A stretch of 33,157 nucleotides of DNA from an uncultured Spartobacteria bacterium. Its GTDB lineage: Bacteria; Verrucomicrobiota; Verrucomicrobiia; Chthoniobacterales; Terrimicrobiaceae. The notes under the pieces were generated by a model. It was not told the DNA's origin. It worked only from the letters and a program-made list of their open reading frames with translations, and made no database searches. Positions within the stretch are counted from its first letter, which is position 1, and every line of letters begins with the position of its first letter. This document shows, piece after piece, positions 1 through 9,108 of the stretch. The stretch covers positions 1-33,157 of the forward strand of contig CALFPA010000087.1 in the NCBI GenBank assembly GCA_937919825.1, given 5' to 3'. A program made the position numbers and the translations under genes.

Positions 1-182
1 TCGTGCTGTTTGCCGCAGCCGATGAAGCCCACATTGATCATGTTCGACGGGGCCTCAGCACCGCCGACCGCTTTGAGAATCGAGGGCGCGCCGAGCACGA
101 GTCCCGCACCAGCGAGGGCACTTTTATGCAAGAAGCTTCGCCGGGTCATGCCAGCGGTATCCAAGGAGGTCAGATTTTCCAT
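1..182 (-). CDS. Gfo/Idh/MocA-type oxidoreductase, Tat-exported (partial, 5' end only)
   Basis: Only the first 60 codons lie in the window and the gene runs off the left edge. The reading gives a twin-arginine leader (TRRSFLHKSALAGAGLVLGA) followed by a Rossmann start (INVGFIGCGKQH), the usual opening of exported NAD(P)-dependent Gfo/Idh/MocA oxidoreductases that are abundant in planctomycetes and verrucomicrobia. The substrate cannot be told. An ATG at 180-182 overlaps the end of the upstream DoxX-like gene by 13 bases; the ATG at 147-149, directly before the two arginines, is an alternative start. The overlap suggests translation from the same transcript as the DoxX-like gene. The family call rests on the N-terminus alone. 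Confidence 0.7.
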   Translation of the reverse strand, partial: MENLTSLDTAGMTRRSFLHKSALAGAGLVLGAPSILKAVGGAEAPSNMINVGFIGCGKQH

Positions 183-700
183 CGGCCAGTGAGTTCGAGT
201 TTATTGTGTTTCGCTTGAAAAAGCATGAGGGCGATCAGGGCGATGTGGATCGCGAGCCAGGCCACACCGGAGTTCTCGTTGATGAGAATCAGGCCGACGG
301 TGAGGCTGGTGTAGAGCAGGCCCATGGCGAAGAGGGTGAAGCGTGTCGCGAATCCGAACAGGAGAGCGATACCGAGCGCAATAAGGGCTGGACCGAGAAT
401 CTGGTCGTAGATTTTAAGCCCCCACTCGGGGATGAGCGGCTCGGCGAGGAATTTGTCATAAAGCGGCTTCGGCACGCCATGGTAGTTGGCAAAAGAATAA
501 AATTTCTCACTGGTGGCGTCGGTGAGACCGTAGGAATTCACAGCGCCGTCGATCATGACCGGCGAGGTGGATGTGGATGTTCCAGCGTATTTTTCCAGCC
601 CTGTAAGAATCGCCCTGACTGCGAGCCAGAGTCTGAGGACGAGAACACCGAGGGTGGCGCCGAGATCGAATATGTGTTGGGACTGGGATTCTTGACTCAT
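170..700 (-). CDS. DoxX-like family membrane protein
   Basis: A 176-residue polytopic membrane protein. Hydrophobic segments lie near residues 12-34, 98-118, 120-140 and 147-165, the four-helix layout of DoxX/DoxD-like proteins. Between helices 1 and 2 is a long soluble stretch containing YHGVPKPLYDKFL. DoxX-like proteins are linked to quinone-dependent or thiol redox processes in some organisms, but the role here is unknown. It lies upstream of and overlaps a Tat-exported oxidoreductase gene, so a membrane electron-transfer partner is a reasonable guess and nothing more. It is divergent from a PAS-AraC regulator, which may control it. Confidence 0.7.
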   Translation of the reverse strand: MSQESQSQHIFDLGATLGVLVLRLWLAVRAILTGLEKYAGTSTSTSPVMIDGAVNSYGLTDATSEKFYSFANYHGVPKPLYDKFLAEPLIPEWGLKIYDQILGPALIALGIALLFGFATRFTLFAMGLLYTSLTVGLILINENSGVAWLAIHIALIALMLFQAKHNKLELTGRWKI

Positions 701-745
701 GGAATTTGCGAGATCGGAGGATGGTTGAGGTTTGAACTACCGATT

Positions 746-760
746 ATTGAATATTACAAT
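746..760. promoter_or_regulatory. Possible operator between divergent DoxX-like and AraC genes
   Basis: In the 110-bp divergent gap an AT-rich imperfect dyad, ATTG-7 nt-CAAT, stands out from the GC-rich surroundings. AraC proteins often bind in such gaps, but their sites are usually direct repeats, so this is a weak candidate based on position and composition only. Confidence 0.22.
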
Positions 761-810
761 TCCAGAGTCGGTCTTGTAAAGTTTCGGAAATTTTTGGTAT
801 TTTTTCAAAT

Positions 811-1566
811 GTGAAATCCACCGCTTCCACGGAGCTCGTGACTTTGACAGCACTTGTCGCAGAGACGTTCAAGTATGTTCCGGAAATTGGATTTTTTGTG
901 AAAAACCTGGAAGGGCGTTTTGTGAGAGCCAACAGCAATTTCATTAAGCTTTGCTGGCAAAAAAAAGAGGAGGAGGTGCTGGGCCGTAACGATCTGGATT
1001 TTTTCGACCCCAAATGCGCCGCTATTTACACGGACGATGACCGCAAGGTCCTCTCCACCGGAACCTCCATTGAAAACCATTGCGAACCGATGCCCTACGG
1101 AAAATCTGGAGGCGTTCCAGGGGGCTTTGTTTTGACCACCAAAATTCCTGTCAAAGATGGGCAAGGGAGGGTCCTGGGATTGATGGGGATCGTTCGGAAC
1201 ATTGGGGAGGTCTCCCAGCACTTCGAGGCTATCCAGTCCTTCGGCCCAGTGATTGATTATCTCGATCGCCTGAAGGACGAGTCGGTCGAAATCCCGAAAC
1301 TCGCCGCGATGGTTGGCATGTCGGTCAGCGGTTTTGGGAGGGAGTTTAAAAAGGTTTTTGGGATGACTCCCTCAGCGTATGGCAATCAGCTCCGCCTCCG
1401 CCGCGCCCGCGGCCAGGTCATCTCCTCCCGGTTAACCTTGGGCGAGATTGCGCTGGAGAATGGCTTCTACGACCAGAGTCATTTCACCAAACGGTTCAGC
1501 GCCATGTTCGGCATCACCCCAAAGAAGCTGCGTGCCGCCTCGATGGCGAGCCGCAAGTTTTCCTAA
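811..1566 (+). CDS. AraC-family regulator with N-terminal PAS domain
   Basis: A 251-residue transcription factor starting at GTG; the nearby ATG at 809 is out of frame and stops at once. Residues about 15-140 form a PAS fold: VPEIGFFVKNLEGRFVRANS, then the GRNDLDFF turn, and a final KDGQGRVLGLMGIVRNI strand typical of PAS/PAC. Residues about 150-245 are a double helix-turn-helix AraC DNA-binding region with LGEIALENGFYDQSHFTKRF and GITPKKLR. AraC proteins more often carry a cupin sensor, so this one probably senses a small ligand or cofactor through PAS. It is divergent from the DoxX-like/oxidoreductase pair, the most likely target. It converges on apbE with a 6-bp gap. Confidence 0.9.
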   Translation: MKSTASTELVTLTALVAETFKYVPEIGFFVKNLEGRFVRANSNFIKLCWQKKEEEVLGRNDLDFFDPKCAAIYTDDDRKVLSTGTSIENHCEPMPYGKSGGVPGGFVLTTKIPVKDGQGRVLGLMGIVRNIGEVSQHFEAIQSFGPVIDYLDRLKDESVEIPKLAAMVGMSVSGFGREFKKVFGMTPSAYGNQLRLRRARGQVISSRLTLGEIALENGFYDQSHFTKRFSAMFGITPKKLRAASMASRKFS

Positions 1567-1572
1567 AGGCTA

Positions 1573-2406
1573 TCAAAAGTCCGGGTCGCTGAGGACTTGG
1601 CAACCCGGCGGCAAACTCTTCGTAAATTTCCGGATCTCTTCGGGGGGCATGACGAAGCAGGCGGTGGAAAAGGCATCGGCGAACGACGCCCTCGGATGAA
1701 CCACCCAGACACTCTGAAAATGCCGCGCCGGGGATCCATCACGTGGATCCACAATGTGAGTGCCCTGCTGGGAGGAACCCGAGGCCCCGAGCGCGGCTTG
1801 GCGCAGCATCAGTCGTCGTGAGCCGCCGGAATGAGTGATGTCGATTGGCCAATCGATTGGCCCCATCGCCAGGATCGTGCTCGCCCCAGAGGCGAGTAGC
1901 GCCTTTTCGATCCCATGCTCCGAAAGAATCGAGGCCATGCACTCCAAGGCATATCCTTTGCCGATGGCCCCCAAATCGAAAATGCGTCCCTCCTCGATAC
2001 AGGAAACCATCGGACGGCAGGGATCCAACGAGACGATGCCACGCACCTCCCCTCCCCCGCCGGTTCGCCATTTCACGGCATCGATGAGGGTTCCGATGCA
2101 AGGGTCGAAGCGTCCGCTTGTGGCCGCCGAGGCTTCGATTGCGAGGCGAAGGCACTGGTCGCAATCATTGCTAAGAAATAATGACTCGCCGGCCTTCATG
2201 GCATTGATCCGGCTGATGTCACTTCCCGGCACATAGCGACTGAGAAGACTTTCGAGGTCCTCCAATTTTTGAAATGCCTCCGAGACCGCCGAATCGACAC
2301 GGGAGCGGTCCCCGCCGGAAACAAAGATCCGGAAGGTCGTCTTCATCGCATCATGCGAATACCTCGCCAACGAGGGATCCGAAAAAACCGGCAGGGTTTC
2401 ATTCAT
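1573..2406 (-). CDS. apbE: FAD:protein FMN transferase (ApbE family)
   Basis: ApbE proteins attach FMN covalently to threonine of target flavoproteins such as RnfG/NqrC or extracytoplasmic reductases, using FAD and magnesium. The 277-residue product has the family landmarks: RYVPGSDISRINAM near the N-terminus, SGRFDPCIGTLIDAV, the flavin-binding DLGAIGKGYALE, GTHIVDPRDG, and the metal-binding ADAFSTACFVM. No obvious signal peptide is present, so it may act in the cytoplasm or have lost its leader. Its ATG overlaps the stop of the upstream membrane glycosyltransferase gene by 4 bases (ATGA), so the two are translationally coupled. No flavoprotein substrate gene with a D(G/A)xSGAT motif was noticed nearby. 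Confidence 0.92.
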   Translation of the reverse strand: MNETLPVFSDPSLARYSHDAMKTTFRIFVSGGDRSRVDSAVSEAFQKLEDLESLLSRYVPGSDISRINAMKAGESLFLSNDCDQCLRLAIEASAATSGRFDPCIGTLIDAVKWRTGGGGEVRGIVSLDPCRPMVSCIEEGRIFDLGAIGKGYALECMASILSEHGIEKALLASGASTILAMGPIDWPIDITHSGGSRRLMLRQAALGASGSSQQGTHIVDPRDGSPARHFQSVWVVHPRASFADAFSTACFVMPPEEIRKFTKSLPPGCQVLSDPDF

Positions 2407-3866
2407 GGGATCGAAACCTCCTCGGCGCGGACATCTCGCCGCACAAAGACCGTGAGGGGAACCTCACTACGGAGCCCGTGGTAAAAAATCTCGTAGGTTC
2501 CCGAAAGCCGATCGGAGGCTTCCAGGGCGGCTTCAGGCAGAGCGATCACCACCGGGTAGTTTTCAAGATCCGAAGGTGGCGTATCAAAATATCCAGCCTG
2601 AGAGGTGCCCCGCAGATACCAAGGCAGTGGCCAGTAGCCCTTGCCAAGCACCGCAATCCGCCCAGCACGAAACGCGGGAGATTTCCGGTGCAAGGCGCGC
2701 ATCCGCTCCCCGAGCAGGACGATATCCCGCGATGTCGGGGAGTAGGCCATCGGGTTCCGCGGGTCATTGGAAAAACGAAACACGGCGGCTCCCGTTTGCC
2801 AGACTTGAAAAAGAAGAATCACGGAAAGCGCAGCAACGGCTGCCGACAAACGGACCACTCCAGCCCCAGCCAAAAGAGCTGCAGCACCGGCCCCGGCGAG
2901 AAGGCATAATTGGATCCAAGGAACCATCGCAAGCCACGGCGTCTTGTAGGATATCGCGGAGAGAATCGCGAATTGCACCGCAGTGGAAACCGCCAGCCAT
3001 TGGAGAAAGGGGTTCTTGGCGCGCCATGCGGTCCATGCCCCCGCCACTGCCAGCAACACGACACCGGCTTCGGTCCACCACTGGGGCGCGTGGTGTTTAG
3101 GAACCAAAAGCAGATGCCAGTAGTAGTCCCACGGTTTGTGGTGGCCGGGATCGGTGGAATACACGAAGTAGGTTTTGAAAAAATCCCACGGGCTCCCGTA
3201 GGCGATGATCAAAACAGCCAGAAAGGCGATGCCTGAGGAGATCGCGGCAACTCCCGCTTTCCGGACCCGCAACGCGCTCCCACAGGCGGTCAGGCCCACC
3301 AGCCACGAAATAGCCATGATGCCGAAAGTCTCCTTGGTGGCCGCCATCAACCCCAGTGTCAAACCACCGCATAGCGCCGCAGGAAGCCCGCCTCCCGCAA
3401 GCCACCAGGCCAAGCCCGCAATGGCTCCAGCGGAGAAAACCGAGAGCACCGGCTCATGGATGAAAACCCGCGAGAATTGGCACAAGAGCGGCGATGTCGC
3501 GAGGAGCGCGCCTGCCAAAAGCGATCCGGCATCACCCAGCCATTTTCGGAGAAGTAACGGGAGAAGGACGACAAGCATTCCGCAAACCACCGAGACAATC
3601 CGAAGGGAATAAACATCCAGCTCCAAAAAAGATCTTTGGCCCGCGAAGAGGGCCGCCCTCGAGGCCAGCCAAGTGAGGGAGGGGCCGTGATAGTGCGAAG
3701 GATCGAAATGATATTTGCCGCTTTCCAGGCGATCACCCGTGATCCGGGCCCCGACCGCCTCATCGGCGTGCAATGGAGCCTCGGTCAGATCAAAGAACCG
3801 GAAAGCACCCGCGACCAAGAAAACAAAAATCCAAAGACAGACCGCAACACGAGGGGCGAGTGACAT
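2403..3866 (-). CDS. TIGR03663-like polytopic membrane glycosyltransferase-type protein (copy 1)
   Basis: A 487-residue membrane protein with about ten hydrophobic segments. Near the N-terminus it has the Asp-Glu pair in APLHADEAVGA (DE at residues 35-36) and HYHGP (HGP at 60-62). As I recall, DE and HGP are invariant in TIGR03663 (Agl23-like), a relative of the PMT/GT39 lipid-linked-sugar transferases. The C-terminal tail is soluble and probably periplasmic. I start it at the ATG ending at 3866; a TTG 12 bases upstream also fits. It lies 57 bp downstream of carB and overlaps apbE. The substrate is unknown; a polyprenyl-phosphate sugar donor is inferred from the fold. A paralogue lies at 13087-14622. 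Confidence 0.8.
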   Translation of the reverse strand: MSLAPRVAVCLWIFVFLVAGAFRFFDLTEAPLHADEAVGARITGDRLESGKYHFDPSHYHGPSLTWLASRAALFAGQRSFLELDVYSLRIVSVVCGMLVVLLPLLLRKWLGDAGSLLAGALLATSPLLCQFSRVFIHEPVLSVFSAGAIAGLAWWLAGGGLPAALCGGLTLGLMAATKETFGIMAISWLVGLTACGSALRVRKAGVAAISSGIAFLAVLIIAYGSPWDFFKTYFVYSTDPGHHKPWDYYWHLLLVPKHHAPQWWTEAGVVLLAVAGAWTAWRAKNPFLQWLAVSTAVQFAILSAISYKTPWLAMVPWIQLCLLAGAGAAALLAGAGVVRLSAAVAALSVILLFQVWQTGAAVFRFSNDPRNPMAYSPTSRDIVLLGERMRALHRKSPAFRAGRIAVLGKGYWPLPWYLRGTSQAGYFDTPPSDLENYPVVIALPEAALEASDRLSGTYEIFYHGLRSEVPLTVFVRRDVRAEEVSIP

Positions 3867-3923
3867 CGTTAGAAACAAATCTCACCAAAACCTCCCACGA
3901 AGCAAGCCGTCCCCCGTGGCGTG

Positions 3924-6900
3924 CTACGCGTGGAATTCCTGAAGGCTCTTCACGCCGTATCCGTGCTGGTTCATCGCTTGGATGGCTTTCGTGCTGGCGC
4001 GGGCACCACGGAGAGTCGTCATCACGGGCACACGAGCCGCAACCGCAGCACTGCGGATCGCCACCTCATCCTCGCGGGGAGCCTGGCCAGTGGGCGTGTT
4101 CAGGATAAATTTCACATCGCCGTTTTTGATGAAGTCCACGACATTCGGGCGGCCTTCGCGGATTTTCAGCATCACAGGAACCGTGAGGCCATTTTCAGCG
4201 AAATATTTTGCCGTGCCGGTGGAGGCATGGACCTCGAAGCTGAGCGCCTGGAGTTCGCGGGCGACTTCCAAGGCCGCCGGTTTATCGGAATCCTTCACGC
4301 TGATGAAAACCTTGCCGGAGAGAGGCAGCGCCGGTTGGGCGCTCATCTGGCTTTTCGCATAGGCGATGCCGAGGTCGGGATCGATACCCATCACCTCGCC
4401 AGTGGACCGCATTTCGGGGCCAAGAATGATGTCGATGCCGGGGAATTTGATGAACGGGAAGACAGCTTCTTTTACCGAGTAGTAGGGCGGGATCACCTCT
4501 TCCGTGAAACCGAGTTCGCGGAGAGTTTTTCCAGCCATGACTTTTGCCGCGAGCTTGGCCAGCGGAACGCCGGTGGCCTTGCTGACAAAGGGCGCGGTGC
4601 GGGAAGCGCGAGGATTGACCTCGAGGATGTAAACGACTTCGTCCTTCACAGCGAATTGCACATTCATCAGACCGCGGACCTCGAGTTCGATCGCCATGGC
4701 CTTGGTGGCTTTCTTGATCGTTTCGAGGACTTGGGTTGAAAGCGAAAAACTTGGAATCACACAGGCGCTGTCTCCGGAGTGGATGCCGGCTTGTTCGATG
4801 TGTTCCATCACGCCGCCAATCACGCAGAGTTCGCCGTCGGAGATGCAATCGACATCGACCTCGGTGGCATCCTCCAAAAAGCGGTCCACCAAAACGGGAC
4901 GCTCCGGACTGGCTTCCACGGCCGTTCGGATGTAGCGGCGAAGGTCGGCTTCGTCATGGACGATTTCCATCGCGCGTCCGCCGAGAACAAAGGAGGGGCG
5001 GACGAGCACGGGGTAGCCGATGCGCGAGGCAACAGCGACAGCTTCCTGCTCGTTCGTGGCTGTGCCGCCTTGGGTTTGGCGCAGCCCGAGCTTGTCGAGC
5101 ATGGCAGAGAAATGTTTCCGATCCTCGGCCATTTCGATACTGCGCGGCTGGGTGCCAATGATGGTGCAGCCGTTCGCCGCAAGGCCAGCGGCGAGGTTCA
5201 GCGGCGTCTGGCCACCGAATTGCACGATCACAGCATCGGCTTTCTCTCGCTCGTAGATATTAAGAACATCCTCGAGCGTGAGAGGCTCGAAGTAGAGTTT
5301 GTCGCTGGTGTCGTAGTCGGTCGAAACGGTCTCAGGGTTGGAGTTGACCATGATGGTCTCCCAACCGAGTTCCTTGAGGGCGAAGGCGGCGTGGACGCAG
5401 CAGTAGTCGAACTCGATACCCTGGCCGATGCGGTTCGGGCCGCCGCCGAGGATGAGAACCTTCTTTTTGGTGCCGCCACGGGTTTCGTCCTCATCGCCGT
5501 AGGTGGAATAGTAATATGGCGTGAACGCCTCGAACTCGGCAGCGCAGGTGTCCACAAGGCGATAAGTGGGAATGATGCCAGCGGCCTTGCGGGCCTTGCG
5601 AACTTCAGGCTCGGAGGATTTAAGAAGATGACCGAGTTGACGGTCGGAAAACCCGAAGCGCTTGGCGCGGCGGAAGTCGGCGGCAGGAAGCGGGAGAGCC
5701 AGTGAGGCGATGCGTTTTTCCTCTTCGATAATCAGTCGGATGTGTTCAAGGAACCAAGGGTCGATCGAAGAAAGTTCGTGAATGTCCTCCACCGTAAGCC
5801 CGGCAAGGAAGCCGTAGCGGATGAAGAAAATTCGTTCCGCGCAAGGGACGCGGAGCTTTTGGCGAATCGTGTCGAGGTCAGGCGTGAGATCCTTCCCGTC
5901 CGCGCCGAGACCGAAACGACCGATTTCCAGCGAGCGGAGGGCTTTTTGGAGGGATTCCTTGAAAGTGCGGCCGATGGCCATCGCCTCGCCGACGCTCTTC
6001 ATTTGCGTGGTCAGCGTGGGGTCGGCTTTCGGGAATTTCTCGAAAGTGAAGCGCGGGATTTTTGTGACAACATAATCAATCGATGGCTCGAAACAGGCGG
6101 GCGTCTCGCGAGTGATGTCGTTCCGCAGTTCGTCGAGCGTGTAGCCGACGGCGAGCTTGGCGGCGATTTTGGCGATGGGGAACCCCGTGGCTTTCGATGC
6201 CAGGGCGGAACTGCGCGAGACGCGCGGGTTCATTTCGATGACGACCATGCGGCCGTTGGCGGGATTGACGGCAAATTGGATATTCGATCCTCCGGTCTCG
6301 ACGCCGATCGCGCGGATGACGGCGAAACTTGCGTCGCGCATCGCTTGATATTCCTTGTCGGTGAGCGTCTGGATCGGCGCCACGGTGATCGAGTCGCCGG
6401 TGTGGACGCCCATCGGGTCGAGGTTTTCGATTGAGCAGATGACCACGCAGTTGTCGGCACGGTCACGCATGACCTCCATCTCGAATTCCTTCCATCCGAG
6501 GAGCGATTCCTCCACCAAAACCTCGCTCACAGGTGAGAGATCGAGGCCGCGTTTACAGATTTCATCCAATTCCTCGCGGTTGTAGGCAATTCCGCCACCC
6601 GCGCCGCCGAGCGTGAAGGCGGGACGAATGATAAGCGGGAAGGTGCCAATTTCGGCCCCAACCTGGCGCGCCTCCTCGAGCGTGTGGGCGACTCCGGACC
6701 GGGCGCAGTCGAGCCCGATTTCGATCATGATATTTTTGAAAATCAACCGGTCCTCGCCGCGCTTGATCGCCTCGGCGTTGGCCCCAATGAGGTGGGCGCC
6801 GTGACGCTCCAGAGCACCATTTTCGACGAGCGACATCGCGGCGTTCAGTGCCGTTTGGCCGCCGAGCGTCGGAAGAACAGCGTCGGGCTTTTCGCGTTCG

Positions 6901-7133
6901 AGGATTTTTTCGATTGTCTCGGGCGTGATCGGCTCGACATAGGTCCGCATGGCAAACTCGGGATCAGTCATGATCGTCGCGGGATTCGAGTTCACCAGAA
7001 CAACCTCATAGCCCTCCTCGCGGAGCGCTTTGCAGGCCTGAACTCCCGAATAGTCGAATTCGCAACCCTGTCCGATCACAATGGGACCGGAACCGATGAG
7101 AAGGATTTTTTTGATCGAGGTATCTTTCGGCAT
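3924..7133 (-). CDS. carB: Carbamoyl-phosphate synthase large subunit
   Basis: CarB makes carbamoyl phosphate from bicarbonate, two ATP and ammonia delivered by CarA, feeding pyrimidine and arginine synthesis. The 1069-residue length matches the family. The N-terminal half opens with [20 protein letters not shown], a duplicated motif that recurs in the second half as [18 protein letters not shown], the classic internal repeat of two ATP-grasp units. Further ATP-grasp motifs include [12 protein letters not shown] and [14 protein letters not shown], and [20 protein letters not shown] and [20 protein letters not shown]. The last ~130 residues are the MGS-like allosteric domain. carA is not in this window. 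The gene appears to head the carB-TIGR03663-apbE row on the minus strand. Confidence 0.98.
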   Translation of the reverse strand: MPKDTSIKKILLIGSGPIVIGQGCEFDYSGVQACKALREEGYEVVLVNSNPATIMTDPEFAMRTYVEPITPETIEKILEREKPDAVLPTLGGQTALNAAMSLVENGALERHGAHLIGANAEAIKRGEDRLIFKNIMIEIGLDCARSGVAHTLEEARQVGAEIGTFPLIIRPAFTLGGAGGGIAYNREELDEICKRGLDLSPVSEVLVEESLLGWKEFEMEVMRDRADNCVVICSIENLDPMGVHTGDSITVAPIQTLTDKEYQAMRDASFAVIRAIGVETGGSNIQFAVNPANGRMVVIEMNPRVSRSSALASKATGFPIAKIAAKLAVGYTLDELRNDITRETPACFEPSIDYVVTKIPRFTFEKFPKADPTLTTQMKSVGEAMAIGRTFKESLQKALRSLEIGRFGLGADGKDLTPDLDTIRQKLRVPCAERIFFIRYGFLAGLTVEDIHELSSIDPWFLEHIRLIIEEEKRIASLALPLPAADFRRAKRFGFSDRQLGHLLKSSEPEVRKARKAAGIIPTYRLVDTCAAEFEAFTPYYYSTYGDEDETRGGTKKKVLILGGGPNRIGQGIEFDYCCVHAAFALKELGWETIMVNSNPETVSTDYDTSDKLYFEPLTLEDVLNIYEREKADAVIVQFGGQTPLNLAAGLAANGCTIIGTQPRSIEMAEDRKHFSAMLDKLGLRQTQGGTATNEQEAVAVASRIGYPVLVRPSFVLGGRAMEIVHDEADLRRYIRTAVEASPERPVLVDRFLEDATEVDVDCISDGELCVIGGVMEHIEQAGIHSGDSACVIPSFSLSTQVLETIKKATKAMAIELEVRGLMNVQFAVKDEVVYILEVNPRASRTAPFVSKATGVPLAKLAAKVMAGKTLRELGFTEEVIPPYYSVKEAVFPFIKFPGIDIILGPEMRSTGEVMGIDPDLGIAYAKSQMSAQPALPLSGKVFISVKDSDKPAALEVARELQALSFEVHASTGTAKYFAENGLTVPVMLKIREGRPNVVDFIKNGDVKFILNTPTGQAPREDEVAIRSAAVAARVPVMTTLRGARASTKAIQAMNQHGYGVKSLQEFHA

Positions 7134-7259
7134 GGCGCGGGAGACTATTCAAACCCTCTCGCAGCGGCAACGAAATGGTTGGACTAAAAATTACCGAGGA
7201 ACGAAAAAACGCTTGTGGAACCTCGCAAATATAGCACCGGCACGAAGGGACGATTGAAA

Positions 7260-7616
7260 ATGCATTCCGACCAATGTCGGGAATTCATTCACGCGAACTC
7301 CCCCGATTTTCATCTCGCTACGGAATTTATCCAAACCCTCGACCCCGATCGCGAAGACCGGAATTGGCAAAAATTCCAATCCCCCGAGGACACGCTGCCA
7401 TTTTTACAGGCCTGGCTCGCCGGGGACGAAATGCCGAGCGAACGAAAGGCCCCCGAACCGCGCCTCGTTCCTGCCAAGAATCTCAAACCCCCGCAAAATC
7501 TCGATGCGGCTCTAAAAATGACCCGCGAGTGGGTGGAGGAAAACCGCTCTCGTTTGGCTACTCTGCCGGCGATGGACGCGGTGGAGGAAGTCCTGAATCG
7601 CCTCTCGCACCCTTAG
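7260..7616 (+). CDS. Hypothetical protein, 118 residues
   Basis: A small hydrophilic protein of unknown function. No signal peptide, membrane segment or cysteine motif is visible. The N-terminal half includes DFHLATEFIQTLDPDREDRNW, the middle is proline- and lysine-rich, and the C-terminus looks helical (ALKMTREWVEENRSRLATLP). I chose the ATG at 7260 because AGGGA lies 13 bases upstream; a GTG at 7215 would add 15 residues. It is divergent from carB, and its stop overlaps the stop of the convergent 6-phosphogluconolactonase gene by 4 bases. I do not recognise a family. Confidence 0.6.
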   Translation: MHSDQCREFIHANSPDFHLATEFIQTLDPDREDRNWQKFQSPEDTLPFLQAWLAGDEMPSERKAPEPRLVPAKNLKPPQNLDAALKMTREWVEENRSRLATLPAMDAVEEVLNRLSHP

Positions 7617-8308
7617 CCCGAAATCCCGGCAGCAGCCGGGGCATCGAGTAGAAGGATCGCTTTTTTCTGTGCGATAGGTCCGGCGGGAATTTGCGGGTCG
7701 CTGGCTAGGAGACGCGGAACCATCGGCGCTTTTTCCGCTCCAGTGACGACCCAGAGAATGGTGCGACTGCGATTGATCGCCGGATAGGTGAGCGTCATGC
7801 GGCGGCGGTTTTGATAAAGGCCCGTCAGAGCGACTTCGCGGTCGTGGACTTGGCAAACGGCATCGCCGGGAATCAGCGACGCGGTGTGACCATCCGGTCC
7901 GAGCCCGAGGTGAACGAGATCGATGACAGGAGGATTTCCACACAGGGAATTCAAGACGCCGGTGTAATCGAGGCAGGCTTTTTCCGGATCGGCGGCCTCG
8001 ACGGGCATGGCGTGAATTTGCTCGGGCGGAATCGGAGCATGGGAAAGCAGACTCTCGCGAAGATGGGTGAGATTGCGGTCGGGATCACCCGCCGGGGCGA
8101 TCCGTTCGTCCACTTGAACGATATGAAAAGAGGCCCAAGGCACCTCCTCATGGGCCAACTCCCGGAGCATTTGCCAAGGGGTCTTGCCTCCGCTGACCGC
8201 CATAATAAATCGGCCCCGGGCGGCAACGGCTTGGCGGGCTTCCGAAGCAATGAGTAGCGCGGCGGCTTTCGCGACAGCGTTGGAATCGGGAAAAATTTGC
8301 GGGATCAT
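7613..8308 (-). CDS. pgl: 6-phosphogluconolactonase
   Basis: Hydrolyses 6-phospho-gluconolactone to 6-phosphogluconate in the oxidative pentose phosphate pathway, in the cytoplasm. The 231-residue product belongs to the DevB/SOL branch related to glucosamine-6-phosphate isomerase. Visible motifs are the sugar-phosphate loop AVSGGKTP near residue 40, VDERIAPAGDPDRN (the D-E-R-x-V-P region), and the signature HLGLGPDGHTASLIPGD. The length is typical. No zwf or gnd neighbour is present. It lies 9 bp downstream of the zinc-ribbon gene on the same strand and is probably cotranscribed with it. Confidence 0.95.
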   Translation of the reverse strand: MIPQIFPDSNAVAKAAALLIASEARQAVAARGRFIMAVSGGKTPWQMLRELAHEEVPWASFHIVQVDERIAPAGDPDRNLTHLRESLLSHAPIPPEQIHAMPVEAADPEKACLDYTGVLNSLCGNPPVIDLVHLGLGPDGHTASLIPGDAVCQVHDREVALTGLYQNRRRMTLTYPAINRSRTILWVVTGAEKAPMVPRLLASDPQIPAGPIAQKKAILLLDAPAAAGISG

Positions 8309-8317
8309 TTAAAAAAC

Positions 8318-9022
8318 TCAGAGCGGCAGGTGAAGAAGCCGTCCGCATTGCGGGCAAGACACAATCGACTTGTCGGAGCGGAGGGCGAGACTGGTTTGCG
8401 CGGTAACCTTCATGTGGCAACCGGTGCAGACATCATGCTCCACAGGCACCACGACTCGGGCATTTTTGGTCTCAAAGAGCCGCTCGTAGCGTTCGATCAA
8501 ATCCTCGTCGAGTCCCTCGAGGAGTGCTGCCCGGCCGGCCGCCATCTCGTCGATGCGGCTTTTTAGATTCCCTTCTTTTTCGCGAATCGTGGTGATTTGC
8601 GCATCGTATTTCGCCTTGTCCTCGGCGTGGGCTTTATCGGCCGCGGCGAGTTGAGGGGCGAGACCCTCGGCTTCTTCCATGAGGACCAGTTCTTTGTCCT
8701 CGATCGCTGAAATGGCGCGCTCGGCGGTGGCGATTTCGTGGGAGAGCGCCGAGTATTCTTCGTTTTTCCGAGTCTGGAGTTGCTGATTTTTGTAGCGGGA
8801 AATTTGATCACGCTTGGCGGCGATTTCACCCTCGAGTGCCTTTTTTTCCACCTCGATCGCCATGGAGCGGGAGCGGGCGGTTTGGAGGCGGCTCGCGGCG
8901 TCTTCCACGAGCTTTTGCTTGGAGGCGATCTCGAGGGGGATCGATTGAAGTTCGAGACGGAGGGTTCGGAGGCGCTGGTCGCGGTCTTGGAGCGCGAGAA
9001 GTTTTTCAATGGCTTCGAGCAT
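8318..9022 (-). CDS. Zinc-ribbon coiled-coil protein (COG1579/CT398-like)
   Basis: A 234-residue protein with a long helical coiled coil (about residues 5-180, heptad-rich and full of Lys, Glu and Ala) followed by a C4 zinc ribbon, with CTGCH and CPQCG as the two knuckles about 20 residues apart. This is the layout of the COG1579 family, whose chlamydial member CT398 has been linked to sigma-54 and secretion components. The exact role in other bacteria is unsettled. The ATG ending at 9022 begins MLEAIEKLLALQ, as expected for the family; an upstream TTG at 9061 is less likely. It is divergent from the cobA-hemD fusion across 86 bp. Confidence 0.85.
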   Translation of the reverse strand: MLEAIEKLLALQDRDQRLRTLRLELQSIPLEIASKQKLVEDAASRLQTARSRSMAIEVEKKALEGEIAAKRDQISRYKNQQLQTRKNEEYSALSHEIATAERAISAIEDKELVLMEEAEGLAPQLAAADKAHAEDKAKYDAQITTIREKEGNLKSRIDEMAAGRAALLEGLDEDLIERYERLFETKNARVVVPVEHDVCTGCHMKVTAQTSLALRSDKSIVSCPQCGRLLHLPL

Positions 9023-9108
9023 GCGCGGAGCTTGAATCGGGCCGGGAATTTTATCCAGCAATCAAAAGGATTTCTTTGGGGCGGCCCGGATGCCACGATG
9101 AGTCATTC

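Noticed and set aside
4779-5705. A 308-codon plus-strand open frame inside carB
   Set aside because: Antisense shadow of a clear carB; no recognisable motif.
8836-9108. N-terminal extension of the cobA-hemD fusion
   Set aside because: It is arginine- and glycine-rich antisense of the zinc-ribbon gene; the ATG at 9109 gives the family N-terminus.
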